Source: DGNJ01 sp002388905 | GTDB lineage: Bacteria > Pseudomonadota > Gammaproteobacteria > Pseudomonadales > Porticoccaceae | NCBI GenBank assembly: GCA_036843405.1 | Contig: DAITSJ010000025.1 | Location: 1-57,038 of the forward strand | Direction: 5' to 3' | Length of the DNA stretch: 57,038 bases | The notes under the pieces: generated by a model | What the model was told of the DNA's origin: nothing | The model's input: the letters and a program-made list of their open reading frames with translations, nothing else | Databases searched by the model: none | Made by a program: the position numbers and the translations under genes | Shown: positions 17,241 to 25,410 of the stretch, piece after piece | How positions within the stretch are numbered: the first letter of the stretch is position 1 | Layout: each line of letters begins with the position of its first letter

Positions 17241-17560
17241 TTCGCGGTCGGTACCCAAAGGGCATAAAGGACCGCTCCCACACCACTAGCAGCCCTGAGG
17301 GTCACCGCCTGCTCGGCAGCATCTACCATTGTGGGAGCGATCCTCGGTCGCGAGCGGGAGCGGGGTCATTGCGAGCGACCCGAGAACCCGGCACCAGCGG
17401 AGAGAGGTATCGCTGGCAGAGCCAGCTCCCACAGGGGGCGGACGATTTGCGGTGTGGGTGCGACCCTCTATGCCCTTTGGGTATCGGGTCGCGAGGAAGA
17501 ATGGATCGGGTGGTCGATCGCGGCCAGGGGCCGCTCCCACACCGATAGCGGGCAGTGTCG
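17241..17560. repeat. Mixed REP cluster upstream of galE 3 prime end
   Basis: At least five REPs with different stems occur here. 17244-17275 is GCGGTC, a 20-nt loop, GACCGC. 17331-17355 is a degenerate GATC type. 17410-17432 is GCTGGC-AGA-GCCAGC. 17460-17492 is GCGACC, a 21-nt loop, GGTCGC. 17518-17541 is GCGGCC-AGG-GGCCGC. In four of the five the two arms differ from the other copies but still pair with each other. They are flanked by CTCCCAC or GTGGG sides as in the other clusters. Confidence 0.85.
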
Positions 17561-17584
17561 CTGTAGATACCCTGTGGGCCCCGG

Positions 17585-18595
17585 TCACGCGTAGCCGTTC
17601 GGGTTGAGCCGCTGCCAGCGCCAGTGGTCGCGCATCATGCCGGTAAGGTCGTGGCGGGCCTGCCAGTCGAGGGCTTCCCGGCTGAAGGCCGTGTCGGCGT
17701 AGCACCGGGCGATATCCCCCGGCCGGCGTTCGACGATATCGTAGGGAATCTCCCGACCGGCGGCCCGGGCGAATGCCTCCACCACCTCCAGCACTGAATA
17801 CCCGCGCCCGGTGCCCAGATTGCAGGGCACACAACCGTAACCGGGAGCCAGCTTTTCCATGGCGGCCAGGTGGCCGCGGGCCAGATCCATCACGTGGATG
17901 TAATCCCGCACACCGGTGCCGTCGCTGGTGGGGTAGTCGCCGCCGAAGACTTTCAGGCGCGGAAGCTTGCCGATGGCCACCTGCGCCACGAACGGGACAA
18001 GATTATTGGGAATTCCGTTGGGATCTTCGCCGATCAGGCCGCTTTCATGGGCGCCGACGGGATTGAAGTAGCGCAGCAGCGAGACCTGCCATTCCGGGTC
18101 GGCGGCGGCCACGTCCCGGAGGATGTTTTCGATCATCAGCTTGGACTGGCCGTAGGGATTGGTGGCCGAGAGCGGGAAGTCCTCGCGGATGGGCACGGAG
18201 GCCGGGTCGCCGTAAACCGTAGCCGAGGAACTGAATACCAGCCGCTTGCAGCCTTTCTCCGCCATCACCTCGAACAGGACAAGTGAGCCCGCGACGTTGT
18301 TCTGGTAGTAAAGCAGCGGGTTCCCGACAGACTCCCCCACCGCCTTGAGGCCGGCGAAGTGGATGACCACGTCGATGTCGTAGACCTCGAATGCCCGCTC
18401 CAGGGCCGCTTTGTCGCGGATATCGGCGTCGATGAAATCGGGCCGGGTGCCGGTGATCCCGGCGATACGGTTGACTGCCTCGGGGTGGCTGTTGGCCAGG
18501 TTGTCCAGTATGACGACCTCGTGCCCCGCTTCCTGCAGAACGACGACGGTGTGACTGCCGATATAACCGGCGCCGCCGGTGACGAGTACTGCCAT
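17585..18595 (-). CDS. galE: UDP-glucose 4-epimerase
   Basis: The 336-residue protein has VLVTGGAGYIGSHTVVVL (3-20, NAD-binding), the HFAGLKAVGES segment, VFSSSATVYGD and NPYGQSKLMIE with the catalytic Tyr-x-x-x-Lys. It also has YFNPVGAHESGLIGEDP, DYIHVMDLARGH and NLGTGRGYSVLEVV. This is the full GalE pattern at normal length. It interconverts UDP-glucose and UDP-galactose in the cytoplasm and would feed galactose residues to the surface polysaccharide of the preceding genes. REP blocks flank both ends, so it probably has its own transcript. Its C-terminal residues (RLNPNGYA) end just before the REP cluster. Confidence 0.96.
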   Translation of the reverse strand: MAVLVTGGAGYIGSHTVVVLQEAGHEVVILDNLANSHPEAVNRIAGITGTRPDFIDADIRDKAALERAFEVYDIDVVIHFAGLKAVGESVGNPLLYYQNNVAGSLVLFEVMAEKGCKRLVFSSSATVYGDPASVPIREDFPLSATNPYGQSKLMIENILRDVAAADPEWQVSLLRYFNPVGAHESGLIGEDPNGIPNNLVPFVAQVAIGKLPRLKVFGGDYPTSDGTGVRDYIHVMDLARGHLAAMEKLAPGYGCVPCNLGTGRGYSVLEVVEAFARAAGREIPYDIVERRPGDIARCYADTAFSREALDWQARHDLTGMMRDHWRWQRLNPNGYA

Positions 18596-18692
18596 GTAAC
18601 TATCTCGGTTGGGGTTAAATCAGGCGGCGAATATTAGCACAGGGTGGGCCGGGTTCGGAGGGGAGGCTGGCCTGGTCCCGGCTGGGGGTTCA

Positions 18693-19370
18693 TCGCGATC
18701 GGGGATCGCTCCCACAGCGGTAGAGGAGCGCGACCGGGCGGCAAGCGCCTCAGGGCTACTACCGGTGTGGGAGCGGTCCTTGACCGCGATTATTGATGGA
18801 TTGTATCGCGAGCAGGCCGGAGGATTGGTTTGAACCGGAATGGCATCGCGATCGGGGATCGCTCCCACAGCGGTAGAGGGCTTGGAACGGGCGGCAGGCG
18901 CCTCAGGGCTACTAACGGTGTGGGAGCGGTCCTTGACCGCGATTTTGGCTAATTTATCGCGAGCAGGCCGGAGGATGGGGTGAACTGGAATGCCATCGCG
19001 ATCGGGGATCGCTCCCACAGCGGTAGAGGAGCGCGACCGGGCGGCAGGCGCCTCAGGGATACTAATGGTGTGGGAGCGGTCCTTGACCGCGATCATTGAC
19101 GGATTGTATCGCGAGCAGGCCGGAGAATTGGTTTGAACCGGAATGTCATCGCGATCGGGGATCGCTCCCACAGCGGTAGAGGAGCGCGATCGGGCGGCAA
19201 GCGCCTCAGGGCTACTAACGGTGTGGGAGCGGTCCTTGACCGCGATTTTAGCTAATTTATCGCGAGCAGGCCGGAGGATGGGTGTGAACTGGAAGGCCAT
19301 CGCGATCGGGGATCGCTCCCACAGCGGTAGAGGAGTGCCACCGAGTAGCGGGCACCTCAGGGCTCCCACA
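18693..19370. repeat. REPIN tandem array with alternating A/B units
   Basis: Five units start at 18693, 18846, 18996, 19149 and 19300 (periods 153, 150, 153, 151). Each begins TCGCGATCGGGGATCGCTCC, followed about 55-60 bases later by an inverted REP, TGTGGGAGCGGTCCTTGACC. A spacer with a half REP (TATCGCGAGCAGGCCGG) follows. Units 1 and 3 share one spacer (ATTGATGGATTGTATCGCG type, then TTTGAACCGG). Units 2 and 4 share another (GCTAATTTATCGCG type, then GTGAACTGG). So the true repeat is a dimer of about 303 bases. The fifth unit breaks off before its second REP. No open frame here looks like a protein. Confidence 0.93.
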
Positions 19371-19409
19371 CCAATAGATGGCCTTTATGTTGTAGCGGGT
19401 GAAGTTACC

Positions 19410-22286
19410 TCAGGCCGATGCGGCCTTTTTGTTCCGCCGCCTGGTTGCGGGTTTGGCGGGCGTCAATATGGGCTTGAGAAAGTGCCCGGTATGGGAGCTC
19501 TTGATCCTGGCGACCTGCTCGGGGGTGCCGGTGGCGATGATACGCCCGCCGCCCGAGCCACCCTCCGGGCCCAGGTCGATCAGCCAGTCCGCTGTCTTGA
19601 TCACGTCCAGGTTGTGTTCGATCACCACCACGGTGTTGCCGTGGTCCCGCAGCCGGTGCAGGACGGTCAGCAACTGCTGGATATCCTGGAAATGCAGGCC
19701 GGTGGTGGGCTCGTCGAGGATATAGAGGGTCTTGCCGGTATCCCGCTTGGAGAGTTCCCGGGAGAGTTTCACCCGCTGGGCCTCGCCGCCGGAGAGAGTG
19801 GTTGCGGACTGGCCCAGCTTGATATAGGAAAGCCCCACATCCATCAGGGTCTGAAGCTTGTTGGCCACGGAGGTGATGGGGTCGAAGAATTGCCGGGCAT
19901 CCTCCACGGTCATCTCCAGCACCTCATGGATGTTCTTGCCCTTGTAGCGGATATCCAGGGTCTCCCGGTTGTAGCGCTTGCCGTTGCAGACTTCGCAGGC
20001 CACGTAGATATCGGGCAGGAAGTGCATTTCCACCTTGGTGACGCCGTCCCCCTGGCAGGCCTCGCAGCGCCCGCCCTTGACGTTAAAGGAAAACCGACCC
20101 GGCTTGTAGCCCCGGGAACGGGCCTCCTGGGTGCCGGCGAACAACTCCCGGATGGGCGTGAAAATGCCGGTGTAGGTGGCCGGATTGGAGCGTGGCGTGC
20201 GGCCGATGGGGCTCTGGTCGATATCCACACACTTGTCCAGGTGCTCCAGCCCCGACACTGCCTTGTGGGGCGCGGCCTTGAGGGTGGTGGCCTTGTTCAG
20301 GCCGGTGGCGGCCAGCGGGTACAGGGTTTCGTTGATAAGGGTGGATTTGCCGGAACCGGACACCCCGGTGACACAGGTAAACAATCCCAGGGGCAATTCC
20401 AGTTTCACTTGCCGGAGATTGTTGCCGCCGGCGCCCTCGATGGTCAGGAACTTGCCCTTTTTGGCCGGGTGGCGCTTTTCCGGGATGGCGATGGCTTTCT
20501 TGCCCGACAGGTATTGCCCGGTAAGTGACTCTTTACTCTTGACGATATCGTTGACTTTACCCTGGGCGATGATACGGCCGCCATGCACGCCGGCCCCCGG
20601 GCCGATATCGACGATATGGTCGGCGCTGCGGATGGCCTCTTCGTCGTGTTCCACCACGATGACGGTGTTGCCCAGGTCCCGCAGCCGGGTCAGGGTATTG
20701 AGCAGCCGGGCGTTGTCCCGCTGGTGCAGACCGATGGAAGGCTCGTCGAGGATATACATGACGCCAACCAGGCCGGCGCCGATCTGGCTGGCCAGGCGGA
20801 TGCGCTGGGCCTCGCCGCCGGAAAGGGTCTCGGCACTGCGATCCAGGGTCAGGTAGTTGAGACCCACGTCCACCAGGAAGTGCAGGCGATCGCGAATCTC
20901 CTTGAGAATCTTCTCGGCAATAATACCGCGCTGGCCGGGCAGCTTGAGCCCGGCGTAGTAATCCGCCAACTCCCCCACCGGGTGGGAGGTTACCGCCGGC
21001 AGGCTCTTTTCGTCGATAAAGACATTGCGGGCGGACTCCCGCAACCGGGCCCCGTCGCAGTCCGGGCAATGCTGGCTGCTGATGTACTTGGCCAGTTCGT
21101 CACGCACGGAGGAGGAATCCGTTTCCCGGTAGCGGCGCTCCAGGTTGGGGATAATGCCCTCGAACCGGTGCCGGCGCCTGAACACGGTGCCCCGGTCGTT
21201 GACATAGTTGAAATCCACTTCCCGGTCGCCGCTGCCGAACAGCACCAGCTGCTGGTGACTGGGGTCCAAATCTTCGAACGGGGTGTCGATATCGAACCCG
21301 TACTGGTCCGCCAGTGACGTCAACATATTGAAATAAAAGAAATTACGCCTGTCCCATCCACGGATGGCGCCCTCCGCCAGGGTACTCGACGGGTCCTGGA
21401 TAACACGGTCGATATCGAAAAACTGCTTTACACCCAAGCCGTCGCAGGACGGGCAGGCCCCGGCGGGATTGTTGAAGGAGAAAATCCGGGGCTCCAGCTC
21501 GCTGATGCTGTAGTCGCACACCGGGCAGGCGAAACGGGAGGAGAAAACATGCTCGCTGACGCTCTTTTCCCCCGCCATGGGCGCGACAATGGCGATACCC
21601 CCGGAAAGATTCAGGGCGGTCTCGAAGGATTCCGCCAGGCGCAGCCCCAGGTCGTCCCGCACCTTGAAGCGGTCAACCACCGCCTCGATGCTGTGTTTTT
21701 TGTTCTTGGCGAGATCGGGCACCTCATCCAGGTCGATAACCCGGCCGTCCACCCGGGCCCGGACGAAGCCCTGGGCACGCAGTTGGTCGAAGACAAGTAA
21801 GTGCTCGCCTTTGCGGTCGCGGATGACCGGCGCCAGCAGCAGGAGCTTGCTGCCTTCGGGCAACTCAAGCACGTGGTCCACCATCTGGCTGATGGTCTGG
21901 GCGGCGAGAGGTTCACCGTGTTGCGGGCAGCGGGGCTCCCCGACCCGGGCGTAAAGCAGGCGCAGGTAGTCGTAGACTTCGGTAATGGTCCCCACTGTCG
22001 AGCGCGGGTTGTGGGAAGTGGACTTCTGCTCGATGGAAATGGCCGGTGACAGCCCTTCGATGTGCTCCACATCCGGTTTTTCCATCATGGACAAAAACTG
22101 CCGGGCGTAGGCGGACAAAGACTCCACGTAGCGGCGCTGACCCTCGGCGTAGAGAGTATCGAAAGCCAGGGATGATTTGCCCGAGCCGGAAATGCCGGTA
22201 ATCACGATCAGTTTGTCCCGGGGAAGGTCCAGGTCCACGTTCTTGAGGTTGTGGGTCCTGGCACCCCGTATGGCAATCTTTTCCAT
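19410..22286 (-). CDS. uvrA: Excinuclease ABC subunit A
   Basis: The ATG at 22286 (MEKIAIRGARTHNLKNV) gives 958 residues, the normal size; upstream in-frame codons run into REP DNA and are rejected. UvrA is the DNA-damage recognition ATPase of nucleotide excision repair. Seen are Walker A loops GISGSGKSSLAF (about 31-42) and GVSGSGKSTLIN, two ABC signatures TLSGGEAQRI and TLSGGEAQRVKL, zinc fingers CPVCDYSISE...CPSCDGLG and CEACQGDG...CEVCNGKRYN, and two Walker B VMYILDEPSIGLHQRD-type segments. It is isolated between two REP arrays. No ssb gene is next to it, unlike many gammaproteobacteria. Confidence 0.97.
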   Translation of the reverse strand: MEKIAIRGARTHNLKNVDLDLPRDKLIVITGISGSGKSSLAFDTLYAEGQRRYVESLSAYARQFLSMMEKPDVEHIEGLSPAISIEQKSTSHNPRSTVGTITEVYDYLRLLYARVGEPRCPQHGEPLAAQTISQMVDHVLELPEGSKLLLLAPVIRDRKGEHLLVFDQLRAQGFVRARVDGRVIDLDEVPDLAKNKKHSIEAVVDRFKVRDDLGLRLAESFETALNLSGGIAIVAPMAGEKSVSEHVFSSRFACPVCDYSISELEPRIFSFNNPAGACPSCDGLGVKQFFDIDRVIQDPSSTLAEGAIRGWDRRNFFYFNMLTSLADQYGFDIDTPFEDLDPSHQQLVLFGSGDREVDFNYVNDRGTVFRRRHRFEGIIPNLERRYRETDSSSVRDELAKYISSQHCPDCDGARLRESARNVFIDEKSLPAVTSHPVGELADYYAGLKLPGQRGIIAEKILKEIRDRLHFLVDVGLNYLTLDRSAETLSGGEAQRIRLASQIGAGLVGVMYILDEPSIGLHQRDNARLLNTLTRLRDLGNTVIVVEHDEEAIRSADHIVDIGPGAGVHGGRIIAQGKVNDIVKSKESLTGQYLSGKKAIAIPEKRHPAKKGKFLTIEGAGGNNLRQVKLELPLGLFTCVTGVSGSGKSTLINETLYPLAATGLNKATTLKAAPHKAVSGLEHLDKCVDIDQSPIGRTPRSNPATYTGIFTPIRELFAGTQEARSRGYKPGRFSFNVKGGRCEACQGDGVTKVEMHFLPDIYVACEVCNGKRYNRETLDIRYKGKNIHEVLEMTVEDARQFFDPITSVANKLQTLMDVGLSYIKLGQSATTLSGGEAQRVKLSRELSKRDTGKTLYILDEPTTGLHFQDIQQLLTVLHRLRDHGNTVVVIEHNLDVIKTADWLIDLGPEGGSGGGRIIATGTPEQVARIKSSHTGHFLKPILTPAKPATRRRNKKAASA

Positions 22287-22412
22287 GAAACTCGCGTATC
22301 GAAGTGAAGAGCGGAATGATGGGGATGTTGGCGGAGGAAAGCAACCGGCGGTAGCCGTTGGGCACGGGAGAGCACCTTCTTCGGGGTATCCCGGGAGCCC
22401 TCCCCCTGTGGG

Positions 22413-22930
22413 TGTCTGTGGGAGCGATCCTTGATCGCGATTGCCAGGGGCGGTACAGGGGAGCCCCATCGCGGCCGAGGGCCGCTCCCACACCAATAGC
22501 TATCCTGGGAAGAGCCCCCATGTGTTCGAAGCCCTTTACTGCTGTGGGAGCGATCCTCGATCGCGATTGCCTGGAGCGGTACAGGGGTCCGACCGGTCGC
22601 CCTAAGCCTGCCCCATCGCGGCCAATACCCAAAGGGCATAAAGGGCCGCTCCCACATCGATAGCCACCCTGGGAGTGGTCGCCACCTGTTCGAAGCCCTC
22701 TACTGGTGTGGGAGCGATCCTCGATCGCGATTGCCTGGGACGGTACAGGGGTCCGACCGGTCGCCCGAAGCCAGTCCCATCGCGGCCGAGGGCCGCTCCC
22801 ACACCGATAGCTAACCGGGGGAACCTTCCCCTGTGTGAGCGGTCCTTTATGCCCTTTGGGTACCGACCGCGATGCACCACCCGGCTGAAAGCTTTTTCCT
22901 CCCAATCAGGGTCACTCCCACACCAATAAC
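22413..22930. repeat. Second REPIN array, upstream of uvrA and prkA
   Basis: Three clear pairs of facing REPs and a partial fourth occupy most of the 925-base gap between the divergent uvrA and prkA. Forward REPs lie near 22418, 22548, 22706 and 22834; reverse partners lie near 22470-22494, 22616-22656, 22780-22804 and a truncated one at 22914. Units two and three share long flanks (ACCGGTCGCCC, TGTTCGAAGCCCT). The reverse REP of unit two has a 20-nt loop, whereas its counterparts in units one and three have a GAG loop on the same GCGGCC stem. The remaining part, 22931-23198, has no gene. Confidence 0.88.
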
Positions 22931-23198
22931 AACCCCCGGCAATTTCGTGTCGAGCTCCCCGCCCCCGCAGGGTGATATAGCTTATGTATATGCCAACGGA
23001 GTCCCAACAGGGCCTATTCAAACTGGAAAAAAAGGAGTAATGTCAAAAAGTGAAATGTGGTTGACATTGCAGTCCGGCAATAAAAACAAGCGGCAAAAAT
23101 AAGAATAAGATTTCCCCGAAGGACATATTATTTGGCCAGCCTGGATGCGGAAAACGCGTCTAGACTTAGTTTGAGCATGGGCTCAGTCTAAGGGAAGC

Positions 23199-23205
23199 AG
23201 GAGGT
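23199..23205 (+). promoter_or_regulatory. Strong ribosome binding site of prkA
   Basis: AGGAGGT ends 6 bases before the ATG at 23212. It decides for that ATG over the in-frame TTG at 23209, which would leave only 3 bases. Confidence 0.8.
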
Positions 23206-23211
23206 ACGTTG

Positions 23212-25134
23212 ATGTCCATTTTTGCCCACTACCAGAGCCGCTACGAAGCGACCCAGCAGGAGGAGTTCAGTCTCCAGGAATACCTCGACCTGTGCCGGGA
23301 CGACCCCTCCGTCTACGCCACTTCCGCCGAACGCCTGCTGATGGCAATCGGCGAACCGGAGCTGGTGGACACATCCAGGGATTCGCGACTCAGCCGAATC
23401 TTCTCCAACAAGATGATCAAGCGCTACGAGGCCTTCGACGAGTTCTATGGCATGGAGGAGTGCATCCAGAGCATCGTCAGCTTCTTCAAGCATGCCGCCC
23501 AGGGGCTCGAGGAAAAGAAACAGATTCTCTACCTGCTGGGCCCTGTTGGCGGAGGCAAGTCCTCGCTGGCCGAGAAGCTCAAGTCGCTCATGGAAAAGCA
23601 CCCCATCTACTGCCTCAAGGGCTCGCCGGTGTACGAGTCGCCCCTGGGTTTGTTCGATCCGGAGGAGGACAGCCGTATTCTGGAGGAGGAATACGGTATC
23701 CCCCAGCGCTACGTGAAGGGAATAATGTCTCCCTGGGCGACAAAACGACTGCACGAATACGGCGGCGACATTTCCCGCTTCCGGGTGGTCAAGCTCTGGC
23801 CCTCGATCCTTGACCAGATCGCCATTTCCAAGACCGAGCCCGGCGACGAGAATAACCAGGACATCTCCTCCCTGGTGGGCAAGGTGGATATTCGCAAGCT
23901 CGAGGAATACCCCCAGAACGACCCCGATGCCTACAGCTACTCCGGCGGCCTGTGCCGGGCCAACCAGGGCCTGATGGAATTCGTGGAGATGTTCAAGGCG
24001 CCCATCAAGGTCCTGCACCCCCTGCTCACGGCCACCCAGGAAGGCAACTACAACGCCACCGAGGGGATCGGCGCCATCCCCTATGAAGGCACCATCCTGG
24101 CCCACTCCAACGAGGCGGAGTGGCAGGCTTTCCGCAACAACAAGAATAACGAGGCCTTCATCGACCGGGTCTATATCATCAAGGTCCCCTACTGCCTGCG
24201 GGTTACCGAGGAAGTGGAAATCTACGAAAAATTGTTGCAAAACAGTTCCCTGGCCGAGGCGCCATGCGCGCCGGACACGCTGGACATGCTCGCCCAGTTC
24301 ACCGTCCTGTCGCGCCTCAAGGAGCCGGAGAACTCCAGCATATATTCGAAGATGCGGGTCTACGACGGCGAAAACCTCAAGGACCGGGATCCAAAGGCCA
24401 AGTCCCTGCAGGAGTACAAGGACGCCGCCGGCGTCAACGAGGGCATGACCGGCCTCTCCACCCGCTTCGCTTTCAAGGTGATTTCCAAGGTGTTCAACTT
24501 CGACCCGACGGAAGTGGCCGCCAACCCGGTGCATCTGCTATATGTGCTGGAGAAGGAAATCGAGCAGGAGCAGTTCCCGCCGGAAGTCCACGAGCGGTAC
24601 CTCAAGTTCATCAAGGAATTCCTGGCCCCCAATTATGTGGACTTCATCGGCAAGGAGATCCAGACAGCCTACCTGGAATCCTACTCCGAGTACGGCCAGA
24701 ACCTTTTCGACCGCTATGTCACCTATGCCGACCTCTGGGTACAGGACCAGGAATACCGGGACCCGGACACCGGCGAGATCCTCGACCGGGCGGCACTCAA
24801 CGACGAACTGGAAAAAATGGAAAAGCCCTCGGGTATCAGCAATCCCAAGGACTTCCGCAGCGAGATCGTCAACTTCGTGCTGCGCGCCCGTGCCAATAAC
24901 GAGGGCCGAAACCCCAAGTGGACCAGTTACGAGAAACTGCGCAACGTCATCGAGAAGAAGATGTTCGCCAGCACCGAGGACCTGCTGCCGGTTATTTCCT
25001 TCAACCCCAAGGCGTCGGAGGACGACCGCAAGAAACACCAGGATTTCGTCCAGCGCATGATCGAGCGCGGCTACACCGAGAAACAGGTGAGGCTGCTTTC
25101 CGAGTGGTACCTGCGGGTGCGGAAATCGCAGTAG
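23212..25134 (+). CDS. prkA: PrkA-family serine protein kinase (YeaG)
   Basis: The 640-residue protein matches the PrkA/YeaG family in length and content. It has an N-terminal AAA-type domain with Walker A GPVGGGKSSLAE (about residues 110-121), then GSPVYESPLGLFDPEED, NQDISSLVGKVDIRKLEE and PYEGTILAHSNEAEW. The C-terminal PrkA domain carries RNPKWTSYEKLRNVIEKKMF and FVQRMIERGYTEKQVRLL. Members are Ser/Thr kinases tied to starvation and stress survival. It heads the prkA-yeaH-spoVR set, but 276 bases with four REPs separate it from yeaH, which may lower downstream transcript levels. An upstream sigma-54 or RpoS promoter could not be identified with confidence. Confidence 0.95.
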   Translation: MSIFAHYQSRYEATQQEEFSLQEYLDLCRDDPSVYATSAERLLMAIGEPELVDTSRDSRLSRIFSNKMIKRYEAFDEFYGMEECIQSIVSFFKHAAQGLEEKKQILYLLGPVGGGKSSLAEKLKSLMEKHPIYCLKGSPVYESPLGLFDPEEDSRILEEEYGIPQRYVKGIMSPWATKRLHEYGGDISRFRVVKLWPSILDQIAISKTEPGDENNQDISSLVGKVDIRKLEEYPQNDPDAYSYSGGLCRANQGLMEFVEMFKAPIKVLHPLLTATQEGNYNATEGIGAIPYEGTILAHSNEAEWQAFRNNKNNEAFIDRVYIIKVPYCLRVTEEVEIYEKLLQNSSLAEAPCAPDTLDMLAQFTVLSRLKEPENSSIYSKMRVYDGENLKDRDPKAKSLQEYKDAAGVNEGMTGLSTRFAFKVISKVFNFDPTEVAANPVHLLYVLEKEIEQEQFPPEVHERYLKFIKEFLAPNYVDFIGKEIQTAYLESYSEYGQNLFDRYVTYADLWVQDQEYRDPDTGEILDRAALNDELEKMEKPSGISNPKDFRSEIVNFVLRARANNEGRNPKWTSYEKLRNVIEKKMFASTEDLLPVISFNPKASEDDRKKHQDFVQRMIERGYTEKQVRLLSEWYLRVRKSQ

Positions 25135-25159
25135 GAAGGAGGACTCTTTTGTGTTTGCG

Positions 25160-25375
25160 CTTTTCGCGGTCAAGGACCGCTCCCACAATAGATCGGTGCC
25201 TCTGTGCCCTTGTGGGAGCGGTCCTCGACCGCGAGGGTACCGCTGGGGTTCTCGGCCGATGGCGGCAATCGCGGTCAGGGACCGCTCCCACAGATCATGT
25301 TTACCCGCCACAGGGCTGCCAGCAGCCCCCTGTGGGAGCGATCCTTTATGCCCTTTGGGTATCGATCGCGATGGC
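25160..25375. repeat. Four REPs between prkA and yeaH
   Basis: Two facing pairs fill the intercistronic gap. The first pair is 25166-25187 (GCGGTCAAGGACCGC, reverse) and 25213-25237 (GCGGTCCTCGACCGC, forward). The second pair is 25268-25292 (GCGGTCAGGGACCGC, reverse) and 25331-25373 (GCGATC, 20-nt loop, GATCGC, forward). In E. coli the yeaG-yeaH gap is short, so the REPs appear to have been gained within the operon. Confidence 0.88.
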
Positions 25376-25410
25376 CCGGCAACAGTCGCAATTAGACAAC
25401 AGGTTTTAAA

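Noticed and set aside
18720..18726. RfaH ops element (GCGGTAG) in the REP array
   Set aside because: GCGGTAG recurs as the ordinary flank of each REP (CACAGCGGTAGAGG), lies downstream of galE in orientation, and lacks the rest of the JUMPstart sequence.
18620..19369. 249-residue minus-strand open frame across the REP array
   Set aside because: The peptide is a set of repeats (AVGAIPDRD, VKDRSHT) that only reflect the palindromes; no ribosome site and no family.
18693..19370. CRISPR array
   Set aside because: Repeats of about 150 bases with conserved spacers and internal palindromes, and no cas genes; this is a REPIN array.
19143..20528. 461-residue plus-strand frame over the REP array and the uvrA 3 prime end
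   Set aside because: It is antisense to uvrA and begins in REP DNA; the uvrA frame has full conserved domains.
22287..22496. N-terminal extension of UvrA
   Set aside because: The added 70 residues come from REP DNA and MEKIAIRGARTHNL is the known N-terminus.
14140..25373. Insertion sequence or RAYT transposase responsible for the REPs
   Set aside because: No transposase-like gene was found in the window; the element that moves the REPs must be elsewhere.
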